The position numbers and the translations under genes were made by a program. Below are positions 42,002 to 50,998 of a stretch of 64,000 nucleotides of DNA, piece by piece (the first letter of the stretch is position 1; each line of letters opens with the position of its first letter). The notes below the pieces were generated by a model. That model was not told the origin of the DNA and ran no database searches. It was given only the letters and a program-made list of their open reading frames with translations. The stretch comes from an uncultured bacterium (GTDB lineage: Bacteria > Pseudomonadota > Gammaproteobacteria > Burkholderiales > Burkholderiaceae_C): positions 62,001-126,000 of the forward strand of contig CAIYQZ010000048.1 of NCBI GenBank assembly GCA_903928495.1, read 5' to 3'.

Positions 42002-42913
42002 ATGACGATGTTGAAGTTTGCTTTGAAGTCGGTGGCGTTTGCAGTGACCTTTGCCGTCACCGTAGTTGCAGTGGCCCAACCGGCTGCTGAGGTATTGATG
42101 CAAGGCCCCAGTGGGCAAGTCACCGCCCTGGATGTGGAGGCAGCCGTGCAGCAGTTTCCCTTGGCCTCGCGCAAGTCGATGCTGGCCAGGCCAGAACAGG
42201 TGCAGCGCATTGCAGAAGACACCTATGTGCGCCGCACACTAGCGCAAGAAGCCGAGCAGACCGGGCTTGATAAAGACCCGTTGGTGCAATCAATGATTCG
42301 TCTGGCCCGCGAGCGCATCTTGTCCGATGCCCGCTTGTACGAGGTTGGCAAAGCCGGCTGGCCAAATGAAGCAGCCTTGGAAGGATTTGCACGCGAACAA
42401 TACAAAGCGCAGCCTGAGCGCTTTACCGCTAAAGAGCGGATCCAGGCACGGCACATACTGATTTCGGCCAAAGAAGGCACCGACGCAGGGCGTGCAGAAG
42501 CCAAAGCCAAAGTGCAGGAGTTGCTGCAGCAGGTCAAAAACGGTAACAGCTTTGAAGCCTTGGCCACACAGCATTCGGCTGACCAGGCCACCGCATCACG
42601 CGGGGGCGATTTGGGGCTGTTTGAGCTGGGCACCATGGTTCCCGCGTTTGAGGCCGCCTTGAAAAACATGACCACTGCTGGCCAACTGTCTGATGTGGTG
42701 GAAACACAGTTTGGTTACCACATCATCCGTTTTGACCAACGCGTGCCGGCCGGTGTTCGTCCCTTTGAAGAGGTGAAAGCTGACTTGATGCGCCAGGTGC
42801 GCGACAAACACCACCGCGAAGCACAACAGGCAGGCATCGCCAAGATTCAGTCAACGGCCGTGGGCAACAACCAGGCGGTTGACGCCATGAACAAAAAGTA
42901 TGGTGCCCCATGA
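42002..42913 (+). CDS. Periplasmic peptidyl-prolyl isomerase, parvulin (PpiC/SurA-like) type
   Basis: 303 residues with an N-terminal signal (cleavage near VAVAQ at about 26). A helical SurA-like chaperone part (about 40-140) is followed by one parvulin domain with QARHILISA (148-156), GGDLGLFELGTMVPAFE and the closing FGYHIIRFD. Such proteins fold exported proteins by isomerising prolyl bonds. The same arrangement occurs in EpsD-like isomerases of exopolysaccharide loci. It follows the abundant exported protein and overlaps wzm by 14 bases, so it could serve either secretion system. Confidence 0.9.
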   Translation: MTMLKFALKSVAFAVTFAVTVVAVAQPAAEVLMQGPSGQVTALDVEAAVQQFPLASRKSMLARPEQVQRIAEDTYVRRTLAQEAEQTGLDKDPLVQSMIRLARERILSDARLYEVGKAGWPNEAALEGFAREQYKAQPERFTAKERIQARHILISAKEGTDAGRAEAKAKVQELLQQVKNGNSFEALATQHSADQATASRGGDLGLFELGTMVPAFEAALKNMTTAGQLSDVVETQFGYHIIRFDQRVPAGVRPFEEVKADLMRQVRDKHHREAQQAGIAKIQSTAVGNNQAVDAMNKKYGAP

Positions 42914-43688
42914 ACCCGCCACCAGCCGCTGGCTGGGGTGGGCGTTCTTCAAGCGCGAACTGAGCAACCGGTTTTCGGGCACCCTGCTGGGGGCGGGTTG
43001 GGCGTTTGTGCAACCCTTGGCCTTGCTGGCGGTATACGGGTTTGTGTTTGAGGCGGTGTTTCGCGTGCGGCTTCCTGCGGCGCTGGACGTACCGTACCTG
43101 CTGTTCGTGGCACTGGGTCTCTGGCCATGGCTGGCGTTCAGCGACGGCGTCAGTCGTGGCATGGCTGCGGTGGTGGCCAACGGTGCCTTGGTCAAAAAAG
43201 TGCGGTTTCCGGCTGCATGGCTGGTATTGGCTGCAGTAACGGCATCGTTTGCCCTGAACATGCTGGGGTACATGCTGGTGATGATTGTGCTGGCGCTGAT
43301 GGGGCATGGTGTTCATTGGCAGGGTTTGCCGGTGGCCGTGGCTGGCATGCTGGGTTTGTGGCTGCTTGCAACGGGCACTGCCTTGGCGCTGGCGGCTCTG
43401 TACGTGTTTGTGCGAGATGTGGAGCACGTGGTGGCACACGGCTTGTCTTTGCTGTTCTATCTCAGCCCGGTTCTGTTCAGCGTGGCAATGGTGCCCGCCA
43501 TGATGGCCGACTGGATGTGGATCAACCCGGTCACGGGCTTGCTGGAAGGCATTCGCGCTGCCTGGCTGAGTGGCAACATGGCGCCTTCAGCGCCCATGTG
43601 GCAGTCCATGGGCGTTGGGGTTGCAGTTTTGGTGGTGGGGTGGTGGACGTTCCAACGCCTAGCGCCACACTTTGAGGAGGAATTGTGA
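42900..43688 (+). CDS. wzm: ABC-2 type polysaccharide export permease (Wzm-like)
   Basis: A 262-residue inner-membrane protein with six predicted spans and the ABC-2 pattern of Wzm/KpsM: FKRELSNRFSGTLLGAGWAF near the start, LWPWLAFSDGV and the late LSPVLFSVAMVP. It would export an undecaprenyl-linked or lipid-linked polysaccharide across the inner membrane together with the next gene. Its ATG overlaps the isomerase gene by 14 bases and its stop overlaps the wzt GTG. Confidence 0.9.
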   Translation: MVPHEPATSRWLGWAFFKRELSNRFSGTLLGAGWAFVQPLALLAVYGFVFEAVFRVRLPAALDVPYLLFVALGLWPWLAFSDGVSRGMAAVVANGALVKKVRFPAAWLVLAAVTASFALNMLGYMLVMIVLALMGHGVHWQGLPVAVAGMLGLWLLATGTALALAALYVFVRDVEHVVAHGLSLLFYLSPVLFSVAMVPAMMADWMWINPVTGLLEGIRAAWLSGNMAPSAPMWQSMGVGVAVLVVGWWTFQRLAPHFEEEL

Positions 43689-44932
43689 CCCCAAGTTCAC
43701 CACCCGAAGGACCATTGGTTGTGCTGCAGGGTGTTGGCAAGTCCTACCCATTGCGAAGCCAGAATCAGGCCATGGGGCGTCTGGCCACGGTGTGGGGGCA
43801 TTTGGTGGGCAGGCCACGTGATACCGCGTTGTTTCATGCGTTGCAGGGCATCAACCTCAACATCATGCGCGGTCAGTCAACCGGATTGGTGGGGGTGAAC
43901 GGAGCCGGCAAGTCCACACTCATGAAGCTGGTGGCCGGCGTGATTGCCCCAGATGTGGGCACATTGCACACCACGGGCCGCGTGGGCGCATTGCTGGAAT
44001 TGGGCGCGGGTTTCCACCCTGAATACACGGGCAGGGCCAATGTGCACATGGCCTGTTCACTCATGGGTATGTCGCCAGCAGAGACAGCCGAGCGGATGGA
44101 CCATGTTCTGGCGTTTGCCGACATCGGCGCCCACATTGACCAGCCAGTGAAGCAATACTCGTCTGGCATGGTGGTGAGGTTGGGCTTTGCGGTGGCCACC
44201 TCCATGCGCCCTGATCTGCTCATCACCGACGAAGTGCTGGCCGTGGGCGATGAGTCGTTCCAGCGCAAGTGCATTCAGTGGATGGAGCACTATCTTGCGA
44301 CCGGTGGCACGCTGTTGCTTTGTTCACACAGCATGTACCACATACAGAAGCTGTGTACGCATGCCGCGTGGATAGATGCAGGTCAACTGAGGGAGTACGG
44401 AGCGGCCGGCGACGTGACCAGACACTACCTGGCGTGGCATGAGGAAAAAGCAGGCGCTGCCCGTCAGCTTGCAAAGCCAGACGAAGCACAAGTGGCGGAT
44501 GCTTCCCTCTACCAGATAAAAACCATGGCCTTGAACGGCCAAACCAACGGTGACACGCTGGTGCTGGCACCTGGTGCCAGCTTGACTGTGTCGGGTACCG
44601 TCCATTCGCCTGACGGACGGGCGCCTGGTGTGGCCGTTGGGCTGTTGCGTGCTGACGGTACACCCGTGTATGGAACGTACTCTGACCAGGAAGGCTACAC
44701 ACCTCGACAGTTGGCAGCAAAAGAATACGGCTATTCCATCATGTTCCCAGACATGCCACTGCTGCCGGGCCGCTACGTGGCACGCAGCCATGCACTTGAC
44801 CCCGAGAGCATGCGCCTCTTTGACTGCGTGGAGCGTTCATTTGAGGTAACGGGCCACACCCGTGAAGAAGGCTTTTGCCGACTGCCGCATGAATGGGATG
44901 GTGGTCGGTGGGCCTCAACTCAAAATGGCTGA
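43685..44932 (+). CDS. wzt: ABC transporter ATPase with carbohydrate-binding C-terminus (Wzt-like)
   Basis: 415 residues starting with GTG behind a GAGGAGGAA ribosome site. The ATPase half has Walker A GVNGAGKST, the GELGAGFHPEYTG-like Q-loop region (here LLELGAGFHPEYTGRAN), signature YSSGMVVRLGFAVA and Walker B LLITDEVLAVGD. The additional 160 residues after about 255 match the Wzt C-terminal beta-sandwich that recognises the capped end of the O-antigen. That points to export of a finished, chain-terminated polymer. Terminal modification could come from the methyltransferases further on. Confidence 0.9.
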   Translation: MTPSSPPEGPLVVLQGVGKSYPLRSQNQAMGRLATVWGHLVGRPRDTALFHALQGINLNIMRGQSTGLVGVNGAGKSTLMKLVAGVIAPDVGTLHTTGRVGALLELGAGFHPEYTGRANVHMACSLMGMSPAETAERMDHVLAFADIGAHIDQPVKQYSSGMVVRLGFAVATSMRPDLLITDEVLAVGDESFQRKCIQWMEHYLATGGTLLLCSHSMYHIQKLCTHAAWIDAGQLREYGAAGDVTRHYLAWHEEKAGAARQLAKPDEAQVADASLYQIKTMALNGQTNGDTLVLAPGASLTVSGTVHSPDGRAPGVAVGLLRADGTPVYGTYSDQEGYTPRQLAAKEYGYSIMFPDMPLLPGRYVARSHALDPESMRLFDCVERSFEVTGHTREEGFCRLPHEWDGGRWASTQNG

Positions 44933-46376
44933 AGGGACTTCCACCGCATGGGTTCTTCATGTGTGCCCGCCCAACGGCGGCGGTGTTGACCGATTTGTGC
45001 GCGATGTGTGCGACCGCCGCCCTCAAGATTGGGTGGCTCATGTGTCCAACAGCCAGTGTGTGCTTGAGCAACCCAGTAACGGCATGATGTTGGCGCTGGG
45101 TTGGGAGCAACTCCAGCACGCCATTGGTGCAGGAGCACTTGGGTTGCCTGCTGCGGTGCACGCGCACAGCACAGAATTGAACATCCGGCGGATGTGTGCC
45201 ATGTGGGGCACGACGGCAGCAAGGGTGGTGACGCTGCATGACATTGGCTTTATGGGCGAAAGTGATGACCCACAGCAGCAGGAGCAGCGACGTCAATTCT
45301 TGCGGGAAGCCCATGCACTGACGGCGCCCAGTGATTTCATTGTGGACTTGCTCCATGCCACGCCCGGTCTGGAGGGGTTGGTCTGCCACCGCGTTGAAAA
45401 TGGCGCAGACCCGCCCACCGAGCGCCTGGGCCACAGCTTGCCAGTTGAAACAATGACGTACCCTGTGGCCGTGATCGGTGCCATTGGGCAGCACAAGGGC
45501 TGGTCAAGTTTGGTGGCTATGTTGGCTGCACTGCCGGAAACCACTCCAATGGTTCTATTGGGTTACGCCGAGCAAAAACTGACGCAGGGTTGGTTGATTC
45601 CGGGCAAGCTCTGGGTGCATGGCGCCTTTCAGTTGGAGGAATTGCCGTCCCTGGTGCGCAGGTATGGTGTCAGGCTTGCATTCTTTCCGGCGGGGCAACC
45701 GGAGAGTTATTGCTATGCCTTGTCAGACATCTGGCTTGCGGGGGTACCGGTACTGGCACCGGATGTGGGAGCGCTGGGAGAGCGGGTACACAAACACAGA
45801 GGTGGCGAGTTGTACGACGCGTCCACTCCAGCAGAAAAGCTCGCAGCGCGTGTGTTGACCATGGTCGCACGCGAACCCGATGGCCCCAGCATTGTGAGTG
45901 CACAGCGTTCCATTCCTTCGGTCGACACGATGGTGAAAGCTTTGGAACACATCTACTCAGAAGACCCGACGGCTGACTGCACGCCACAGCCGCAATTACA
46001 TGCCCTGCCCGCCACTGCAGCGCGGCACTTGGACAGTGCATTCTTCAGGCGGGAACTGATCAACCTCGACGGCCAAACGGCACAACTGACCAGGGAGCGA
46101 GATGCGGCTCTGTCGGAGTTGCAACAGTTGGCAGAGACGCAGGACGAGCGCATGCGCTGGCAAGAACATCTAGAGCGCGATATTGACACTCTGACTCGCG
46201 AAATCCGCGCTCTCCAGCAAGACGCTGTGGTGGCCGAGGAACGCCAGCTGGCGTTGAAGGAAGAACTGGAACAGATTCAGGCTGCCCGTGCCCGCATGAC
46301 AGGCCGAATAGAACAATTGCTGCGCTGGCTGCCTCACAGCTTGGCGCGCCGCATCTTGCAAAGACTGACCAAATAA
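44925..46376 (+). CDS. GT4-type glycosyltransferase with C-terminal coiled coil
   Basis: 483 residues from the ATG at 44925, which overlaps the wzt stop by eight bases; longer starts at 44889 or 44862 lie deep in wzt and are less likely. The start VLHVCPPNGGGVDRFVRDV is a typical GT-B donor-loop pattern, and the second half shows VAVIGAIGQHKGWSSLV and GQPESYCYALSDIWLAGVPV (E-x7-E-like site). From about residue 360 a charged, heptad-rich helix (LTRERDAALSELQQL ...) extends for nearly 100 residues. It may tether the enzyme or set chain length, as in WbdA/WbdD-type systems. Donor and acceptor are unknown. Confidence 0.82.
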   Translation: MAEGTSTAWVLHVCPPNGGGVDRFVRDVCDRRPQDWVAHVSNSQCVLEQPSNGMMLALGWEQLQHAIGAGALGLPAAVHAHSTELNIRRMCAMWGTTAARVVTLHDIGFMGESDDPQQQEQRRQFLREAHALTAPSDFIVDLLHATPGLEGLVCHRVENGADPPTERLGHSLPVETMTYPVAVIGAIGQHKGWSSLVAMLAALPETTPMVLLGYAEQKLTQGWLIPGKLWVHGAFQLEELPSLVRRYGVRLAFFPAGQPESYCYALSDIWLAGVPVLAPDVGALGERVHKHRGGELYDASTPAEKLAARVLTMVAREPDGPSIVSAQRSIPSVDTMVKALEHIYSEDPTADCTPQPQLHALPATAARHLDSAFFRRELINLDGQTAQLTRERDAALSELQQLAETQDERMRWQEHLERDIDTLTREIRALQQDAVVAEERQLALKEELEQIQAARARMTGRIEQLLRWLPHSLARRILQRLTK

Positions 46377-46386
46377 GGAACGGGTG

Positions 46387-48201
46387 ATGGCCGTGGAAAT
46401 TGAAGTGCTGTATGTGGTCTACAAGCCAGATGTCAAGGACCTGTATGAATCGCTGCGTGCAGTCCATGGCGAGGTGATGGCGGGTGTGCCCGCCCGTGTT
46501 CGCGTGTGGCACAACGACTCGGGCCCCGACAACACCCCGGAGTTGCTCGACGTGTACCGCCAAATGCGGGACAGGGGTCTATCACTAGAGATAGAAGGTT
46601 CAAACGTGAACATGGGTTTTGGGCCAGGCATCAATGCCATGCTTGAATCCACCGAGAACAGATATGTGCTGCTGATGAATCAGGACGCCATACCCGAGCC
46701 AGGTTCGCTGCGTGAGTTGTGGTCGGTTGCAAACCGCGATGCCCTTGATGTTGCCGCATGGGAAATGCGGCAGATCCCATACGAGCATCCCAAGGCATAT
46801 GACCCCGTAACGCTGGACGTGGAGTGGGTCAGTGGTGCGGCTGTATTGCTCAGAACCCAAGCGCTCAAGGGCGTGGGTGGGTTCGAGCCCCGTATCTTTA
46901 TGTATGGCGAAGATGTTGAGCTTTCGTGGCGTTTGCGTTGCGCAGGATGGCGTTTGCGGTATCTTGCCAGGGCGGCTGTGGTGCACCGTACCTACAGCAA
47001 GGCTGATGAGGTCAAGCCGCTTCAGGCACTGGAGGGCATTTATGCCAATCTGGCTCTGCGAGCGAGGTACTCGGGGCACCGCAGAATCGCCAGTGGCTTG
47101 ATGATGGCTATGGGTGAGATGATGATTCCGCAGCCATTCCGTGGTCGGCGCGCAGGCATTGCGAAGGCCATTGCCAAGTTCCTCAAGAACTATCGCTATT
47201 TCTGGAATTCACACCAGTCAGCAACAGGTTTTGAGCCGCGCTTTGAAGGCTGGGGGTTTGAACTGCGCCGCGAAGGAGCATTCCATGTCTTCAAAAGCCG
47301 GAATGAACGCAATCCCCAACAGCCCTTGGTCTCGGTCCTGATTCGGACACACAAGCGTGGCGCCTTTTTGAGGCAGGCTTTGCAAACAGTGGCCAACCAG
47401 ACGTGGCGACCCATTGAGGCCGTTGTGGTGGAAGACGGCAGCCATGAGGGCGAGGCGGTTTGCAAAGAGTTTGAGAGCATTATTCCAGTGCGTTACCACC
47501 GGGTTAGCCCTGGGCGTGGGCGGTCTGTGGCGGGCAATCTTGCGCTGTCCTTGGCCAAGGGTGAATGGATGTGTTTTTTGGACGATGACGATGTGCTGTT
47601 TGCTGATCACATCGAGGTGTTGGTCGAAGCTGCGCGGGCTGAGGGTGTCGCCGGTGCTTACGGTCTCTCATGGCGAACCCATACCGAAATATTGGACAAA
47701 GAGAAAGCGCTGTACCGGGAACTGCTAATGGAAACAGCGCCCGATGAAGCGTTTTCACGTGTTTCCATGTGGCATCACAATTTCATTCCGATACAGGCAC
47801 TGGTGTTTAACCGACGGTTGTTTGACAGGCACGGTGGATTTGCCGAGGACATGGACCAGCTTGAGGATTGGAACCTGTGGACACGCTACACCATCGACGA
47901 ATCGTTTGTGCAGGTCAGAAAGGTGACGTCCAAGTACCGTGTTCCATCGGAGGTGCATGTTTCTTTAGAGCGGCAGCAAAAACTCGATGAGGCTTACCAG
48001 ACTGCCGTAGACCGCCAGCGCGCAATGACGTTTACCGCAAACCCCGCTTACGTCAGAGAGCTTGCCCAGGCTTACGCCCAACAAAATGCCATGGTGCACA
48101 TCGGCAAAGACGAAGTGAAAACGTGGCTGGCAAGTAAGCCTTTGCTGCGTCGGCTGTTTGCCCTCAGGACGCTGATGTTCCGCTGGCGCGCCCGGCGTTG
48201 A
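46387..48201 (+). CDS. Dual-domain GT2 glycosyltransferase
   Basis: 604 residues with two GT-A domains. The first (about 1-245) resembles rhamnosyltransferases: NVNMGFGPGINAML, LMNQDAIPEP and GGFEPRIFMYGEDVELSWRL. The second (about 310-560) begins VSVLIRTHKRGAFLRQALQT and has MCFLDDDDVLFADHIEVL as its metal site. Two catalytic domains in one chain suggest addition of two sugars or building a disaccharide repeat. It follows the GT4 gene after 10 bases with an AAGGAA ribosome site. Its 3' end overlaps the convergent methyltransferase-glycosyltransferase gene by 38 bases. Confidence 0.86.
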   Translation: MAVEIEVLYVVYKPDVKDLYESLRAVHGEVMAGVPARVRVWHNDSGPDNTPELLDVYRQMRDRGLSLEIEGSNVNMGFGPGINAMLESTENRYVLLMNQDAIPEPGSLRELWSVANRDALDVAAWEMRQIPYEHPKAYDPVTLDVEWVSGAAVLLRTQALKGVGGFEPRIFMYGEDVELSWRLRCAGWRLRYLARAAVVHRTYSKADEVKPLQALEGIYANLALRARYSGHRRIASGLMMAMGEMMIPQPFRGRRAGIAKAIAKFLKNYRYFWNSHQSATGFEPRFEGWGFELRREGAFHVFKSRNERNPQQPLVSVLIRTHKRGAFLRQALQTVANQTWRPIEAVVVEDGSHEGEAVCKEFESIIPVRYHRVSPGRGRSVAGNLALSLAKGEWMCFLDDDDVLFADHIEVLVEAARAEGVAGAYGLSWRTHTEILDKEKALYRELLMETAPDEAFSRVSMWHHNFIPIQALVFNRRLFDRHGGFAEDMDQLEDWNLWTRYTIDESFVQVRKVTSKYRVPSEVHVSLERQQKLDEAYQTAVDRQRAMTFTANPAYVRELAQAYAQQNAMVHIGKDEVKTWLASKPLLRRLFALRTLMFRWRARR

Positions 48202-50338
48202 GCGCCAGAGCCAAAGCCTCGCGACACTTGCGTGCGGGGTCTGCCTTGACATAGGCCTGCACTTTTTCGTTGTAATCCGGGTGAAGCTCCAGCAGGTTTT
48301 TCAACGCTGATGCTTGGAGGGCTTGCCGTTTGTCACTGAAGCTTGCTCCGCCTTGGTGGGCGACATAAACGTCTAATGCATGCTCGTGTGTCCATCCGGC
48401 CGACGCAGCGCGCATACACCAGTCGTTTTCCTCCCCGTAGCCCAGGCCAAAGGTCGCTGCGTCGAAATCGCCCACCTCTGCCCACACCAGGCGCTTGATA
48501 TACATGCAAAAACCAACTGCGGTAGGTATGGTCACGGCTTGGCGTTGAAACATCTTTCCAGCCACCGAGTTGATGTACGCGAGAGTGGCTGGATCGGGGA
48601 AAGGATTGTCGATACAGAATTCCGGAAAGCTGCAGATGGTCGCGTTGTTGGAAAACGGGGTGACCGATGCGACTTTTGTGCTGGCAAGTGCTGTGGCGCG
48701 CAGACGGTCCAGCCAATGGTGACTGACCTGTGTATCGCTGTTGAGCAATATGACATCTCTCTGCCCTGCCATGCGCATGCCCAGGTTGACGGTCTTGACA
48801 AACCCCAAGTTGACTGCATTTTCAATGACGGTCAACTCAGGGTGTTGGTTGGCAAAAAACTCGAGCCAGGGGCGAACTTCTGGATCAGTGGACGCATCGT
48901 TGATGACGGTGACGTGAAGGGGTTGCTCGTTGCGGCTGGCCAATACCGACTCAAGGCACCGCCTGGTGAAGTGCAGGCTGTTGAAGACCGGGACAACAAC
49001 CTCTGTTACTGCCTCAGCGGGGACAGGTTTGCTGACAGGACCAGACAGCAGCAGTCGGACTGCATGTCCCAGCCGACCAAGCCATGTTGCGTGTTGGCTG
49101 GCGGAAGCCGCTGGGACAGGTGCGTTAACAGCAGGCAAGTGTTTGGAGCAAGCTGCTTCGTAGTCAGCGGACCAAGGCCAGGTACACCACAAGCGAAGCA
49201 AGCGGCCCTCTCCCAACCACTGTTCAACACCAGCAGGCGGCAATGGGAGGTGAAAGTGAGGATCATCACCAGTCAACTTCAGCCATAAGGCATCGGATGT
49301 ATCGCTTGGTGTGATGTCAAGCAAATGATGGTGTTCGTTGGAGGCCAAAGCGTGCTTCAACTCCGTGGGGCCGAGTTCGAAGACTTGCTGACCACGGTCA
49401 TTGATTCCTTCCACTGAAGAAACACGCATGAAACCAGTTCGGTCTGCGACATCGAGTCGAATACCCACGATAGCGCCGAAGTCTGCTGGAATACGAAATT
49501 CAATGACCTGGTAAGCCTCGCCTATATTGCCTAATGCATTTAAGGGGCGATCCGCCTGAAACCCATTTTGAGTAGTGACGTAAACTTGAGCCAAAAAAGT
49601 CGCTGGGGAAAAATGGCGTGCAGTCAATGCTGCGGTCCAAGATGCATGCACATGCGATGTTTTGCGCACAGCAAATACCCATTGGTAAACTCCCGCGTCA
49701 GGCTGTGCCAATATGTAAGCCCCGACATTAGGCGGCAAGTCGTCAATTTTGAGTCTAAATTCAGTTTCAAACCATGGTTGATGTATCGGTTCGCATGCGC
49801 TGGAAAGCCAGTTTTCATCCGTCAACAAGCGCTCAAATGAGCGGCGGGTAAAAAACCGCAAATGGGTATTGTCAAGCAGGCCCTCGGCACCATATGCAAA
49901 CTCCCCCTTGATCAGCTCTGCAATGAAATAGGCATAGCTAATATTTGGAATCGATATCAACAACAAACCACTGTCGGAGAGGAGATCCCTGCAGTCTCTG
50001 ATTACCCGACGCGGGTCCTTGATGTGTTCGAGTACATCAGCACAGACGATGCAGTCATACAAATGGTTTTTGAAGCCAACATGCCAATCATCAGCTTCAA
50101 GGTCGAGAACTTTAAGAGCATGATAATGTCTCTTGGCTATGTCGGCTTCTTGCTGGTTATGCGTAATTCCGTCAACGGTGCAGGATTTTTGCTGCGTGAG
50201 GTATTGGCCCAGCGCACCGGTTCCGGTGCCAATATCCAAAACCCTTGAGTGTGCAGGTACGTAACTGGCGACAACCGACAGACTGCTCCGCCTGTCAGTC
50301 CCCAAGTTGCGGGCGTATGTGTGCGTGGCGCTTTCCAT
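48164..50338 (-). CDS. Methyltransferase - GT2 glycosyltransferase fusion
   Basis: 724 residues from the ATG at 50338. The first 215 or so are an SAM methyltransferase (RVLDIGTGTGALGQYL at about 32-47, then YDCIVCADVLEHIKDPRRVI). A central 220-residue region has no motif I recognise. The last 285 residues form a GT2 domain (VTEVVVPVFNSLHFTRRCL, VINDASTDPEV, ILLNSDTQVSHHWL and the GYGEENDWCMRA acceptor-site motif). Such fusions appear in O-antigen loci, where methylation may cap or decorate the sugar just added. It is the last gene of a minus-strand set with the next methyltransferase and acyltransferase, and its tail overlaps the convergent gene. Confidence 0.85.
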   Translation of the reverse strand: MESATHTYARNLGTDRRSSLSVVASYVPAHSRVLDIGTGTGALGQYLTQQKSCTVDGITHNQQEADIAKRHYHALKVLDLEADDWHVGFKNHLYDCIVCADVLEHIKDPRRVIRDCRDLLSDSGLLLISIPNISYAYFIAELIKGEFAYGAEGLLDNTHLRFFTRRSFERLLTDENWLSSACEPIHQPWFETEFRLKIDDLPPNVGAYILAQPDAGVYQWVFAVRKTSHVHASWTAALTARHFSPATFLAQVYVTTQNGFQADRPLNALGNIGEAYQVIEFRIPADFGAIVGIRLDVADRTGFMRVSSVEGINDRGQQVFELGPTELKHALASNEHHHLLDITPSDTSDALWLKLTGDDPHFHLPLPPAGVEQWLGEGRLLRLWCTWPWSADYEAACSKHLPAVNAPVPAASASQHATWLGRLGHAVRLLLSGPVSKPVPAEAVTEVVVPVFNSLHFTRRCLESVLASRNEQPLHVTVINDASTDPEVRPWLEFFANQHPELTVIENAVNLGFVKTVNLGMRMAGQRDVILLNSDTQVSHHWLDRLRATALASTKVASVTPFSNNATICSFPEFCIDNPFPDPATLAYINSVAGKMFQRQAVTIPTAVGFCMYIKRLVWAEVGDFDAATFGLGYGEENDWCMRAASAGWTHEHALDVYVAHQGGASFSDKRQALQASALKNLLELHPDYNEKVQAYVKADPARKCREALALALNAGRASGTSAS

Positions 50339-50357
50339 GTGAGGCCGGCTTGAGAGG

Positions 50358-50984
50358 TCAGGCGTGTGTTTCCGCTGCATCAAGCAAGCGCCAACCGATG
50401 ACATTCTTTTGCAGAGATTGCATGACCCTGACGCCCACATGTTTGTGGAACGGCCTGAGCGGTTTTTGCACAACAAGCACGCTGTCATGCCAAGGGTCAC
50501 TGCCCGGGTCGCCAATAACCCCCCAGTGTGTAAACGCTTCGACGCATGTCAGCCGCCCAAATCGCGCCAGCGCCCTCATGCCATCCGGGTAGAAGCGCCA
50601 GCAATCAACGGGATAGCGATGTTCGTACCCACCCGATGGGGCAATGATGCAGGCCGTGCCGCCAGGCTTCAGAACACGAGACACCTCAAGTATGGTGAGC
50701 CAGAAAAACTCGACATGTTCAAGCACCTGTCCAGATATCAGTACATCGACGCTGTTGGATTTGATTTCCACCCAGTCATAGGGCTTGTTCAAAACGATAT
50801 CGACGTTCGGCCCTTTTGCCAAATCAACCCCTGTGTACTTCCATGAAGGATTGTCAAATATTGGCTTGTAGCACCCGCATATGTCGGTGCTTCCGATATC
50901 AAAAATGTTCAGCTTTTCTTGCCGCTTGTTCTTGAGATGCTTGTCATGAAATGACTGCATAAATTGATATGAACTTAAATGCAT
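50358..50984 (-). CDS. SAM-dependent methyltransferase (type 11-like)
   Basis: 208 residues. A class I methyltransferase core is visible: LNIFDIGSTDICGCY as motif I, WKYTGVDLAKGPNVD, then SVDVLISGQVLEHVEFFW and LKPGGTACIIAPSGG. The sequence is AT-richer than the housekeeping genes, a usual sign of transferred surface-polysaccharide genes. It lies 19 bases before the methyltransferase-GT2 fusion and 14 bases after the acyltransferase, so the three probably form an operon that decorates the exported glycan. Confidence 0.83.
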   Translation of the reverse strand: MHLSSYQFMQSFHDKHLKNKRQEKLNIFDIGSTDICGCYKPIFDNPSWKYTGVDLAKGPNVDIVLNKPYDWVEIKSNSVDVLISGQVLEHVEFFWLTILEVSRVLKPGGTACIIAPSGGYEHRYPVDCWRFYPDGMRALARFGRLTCVEAFTHWGVIGDPGSDPWHDSVLVVQKPLRPFHKHVGVRVMQSLQKNVIGWRLLDAAETHA

Positions 50985-50998
50985 TTATAGGGCTTCAG

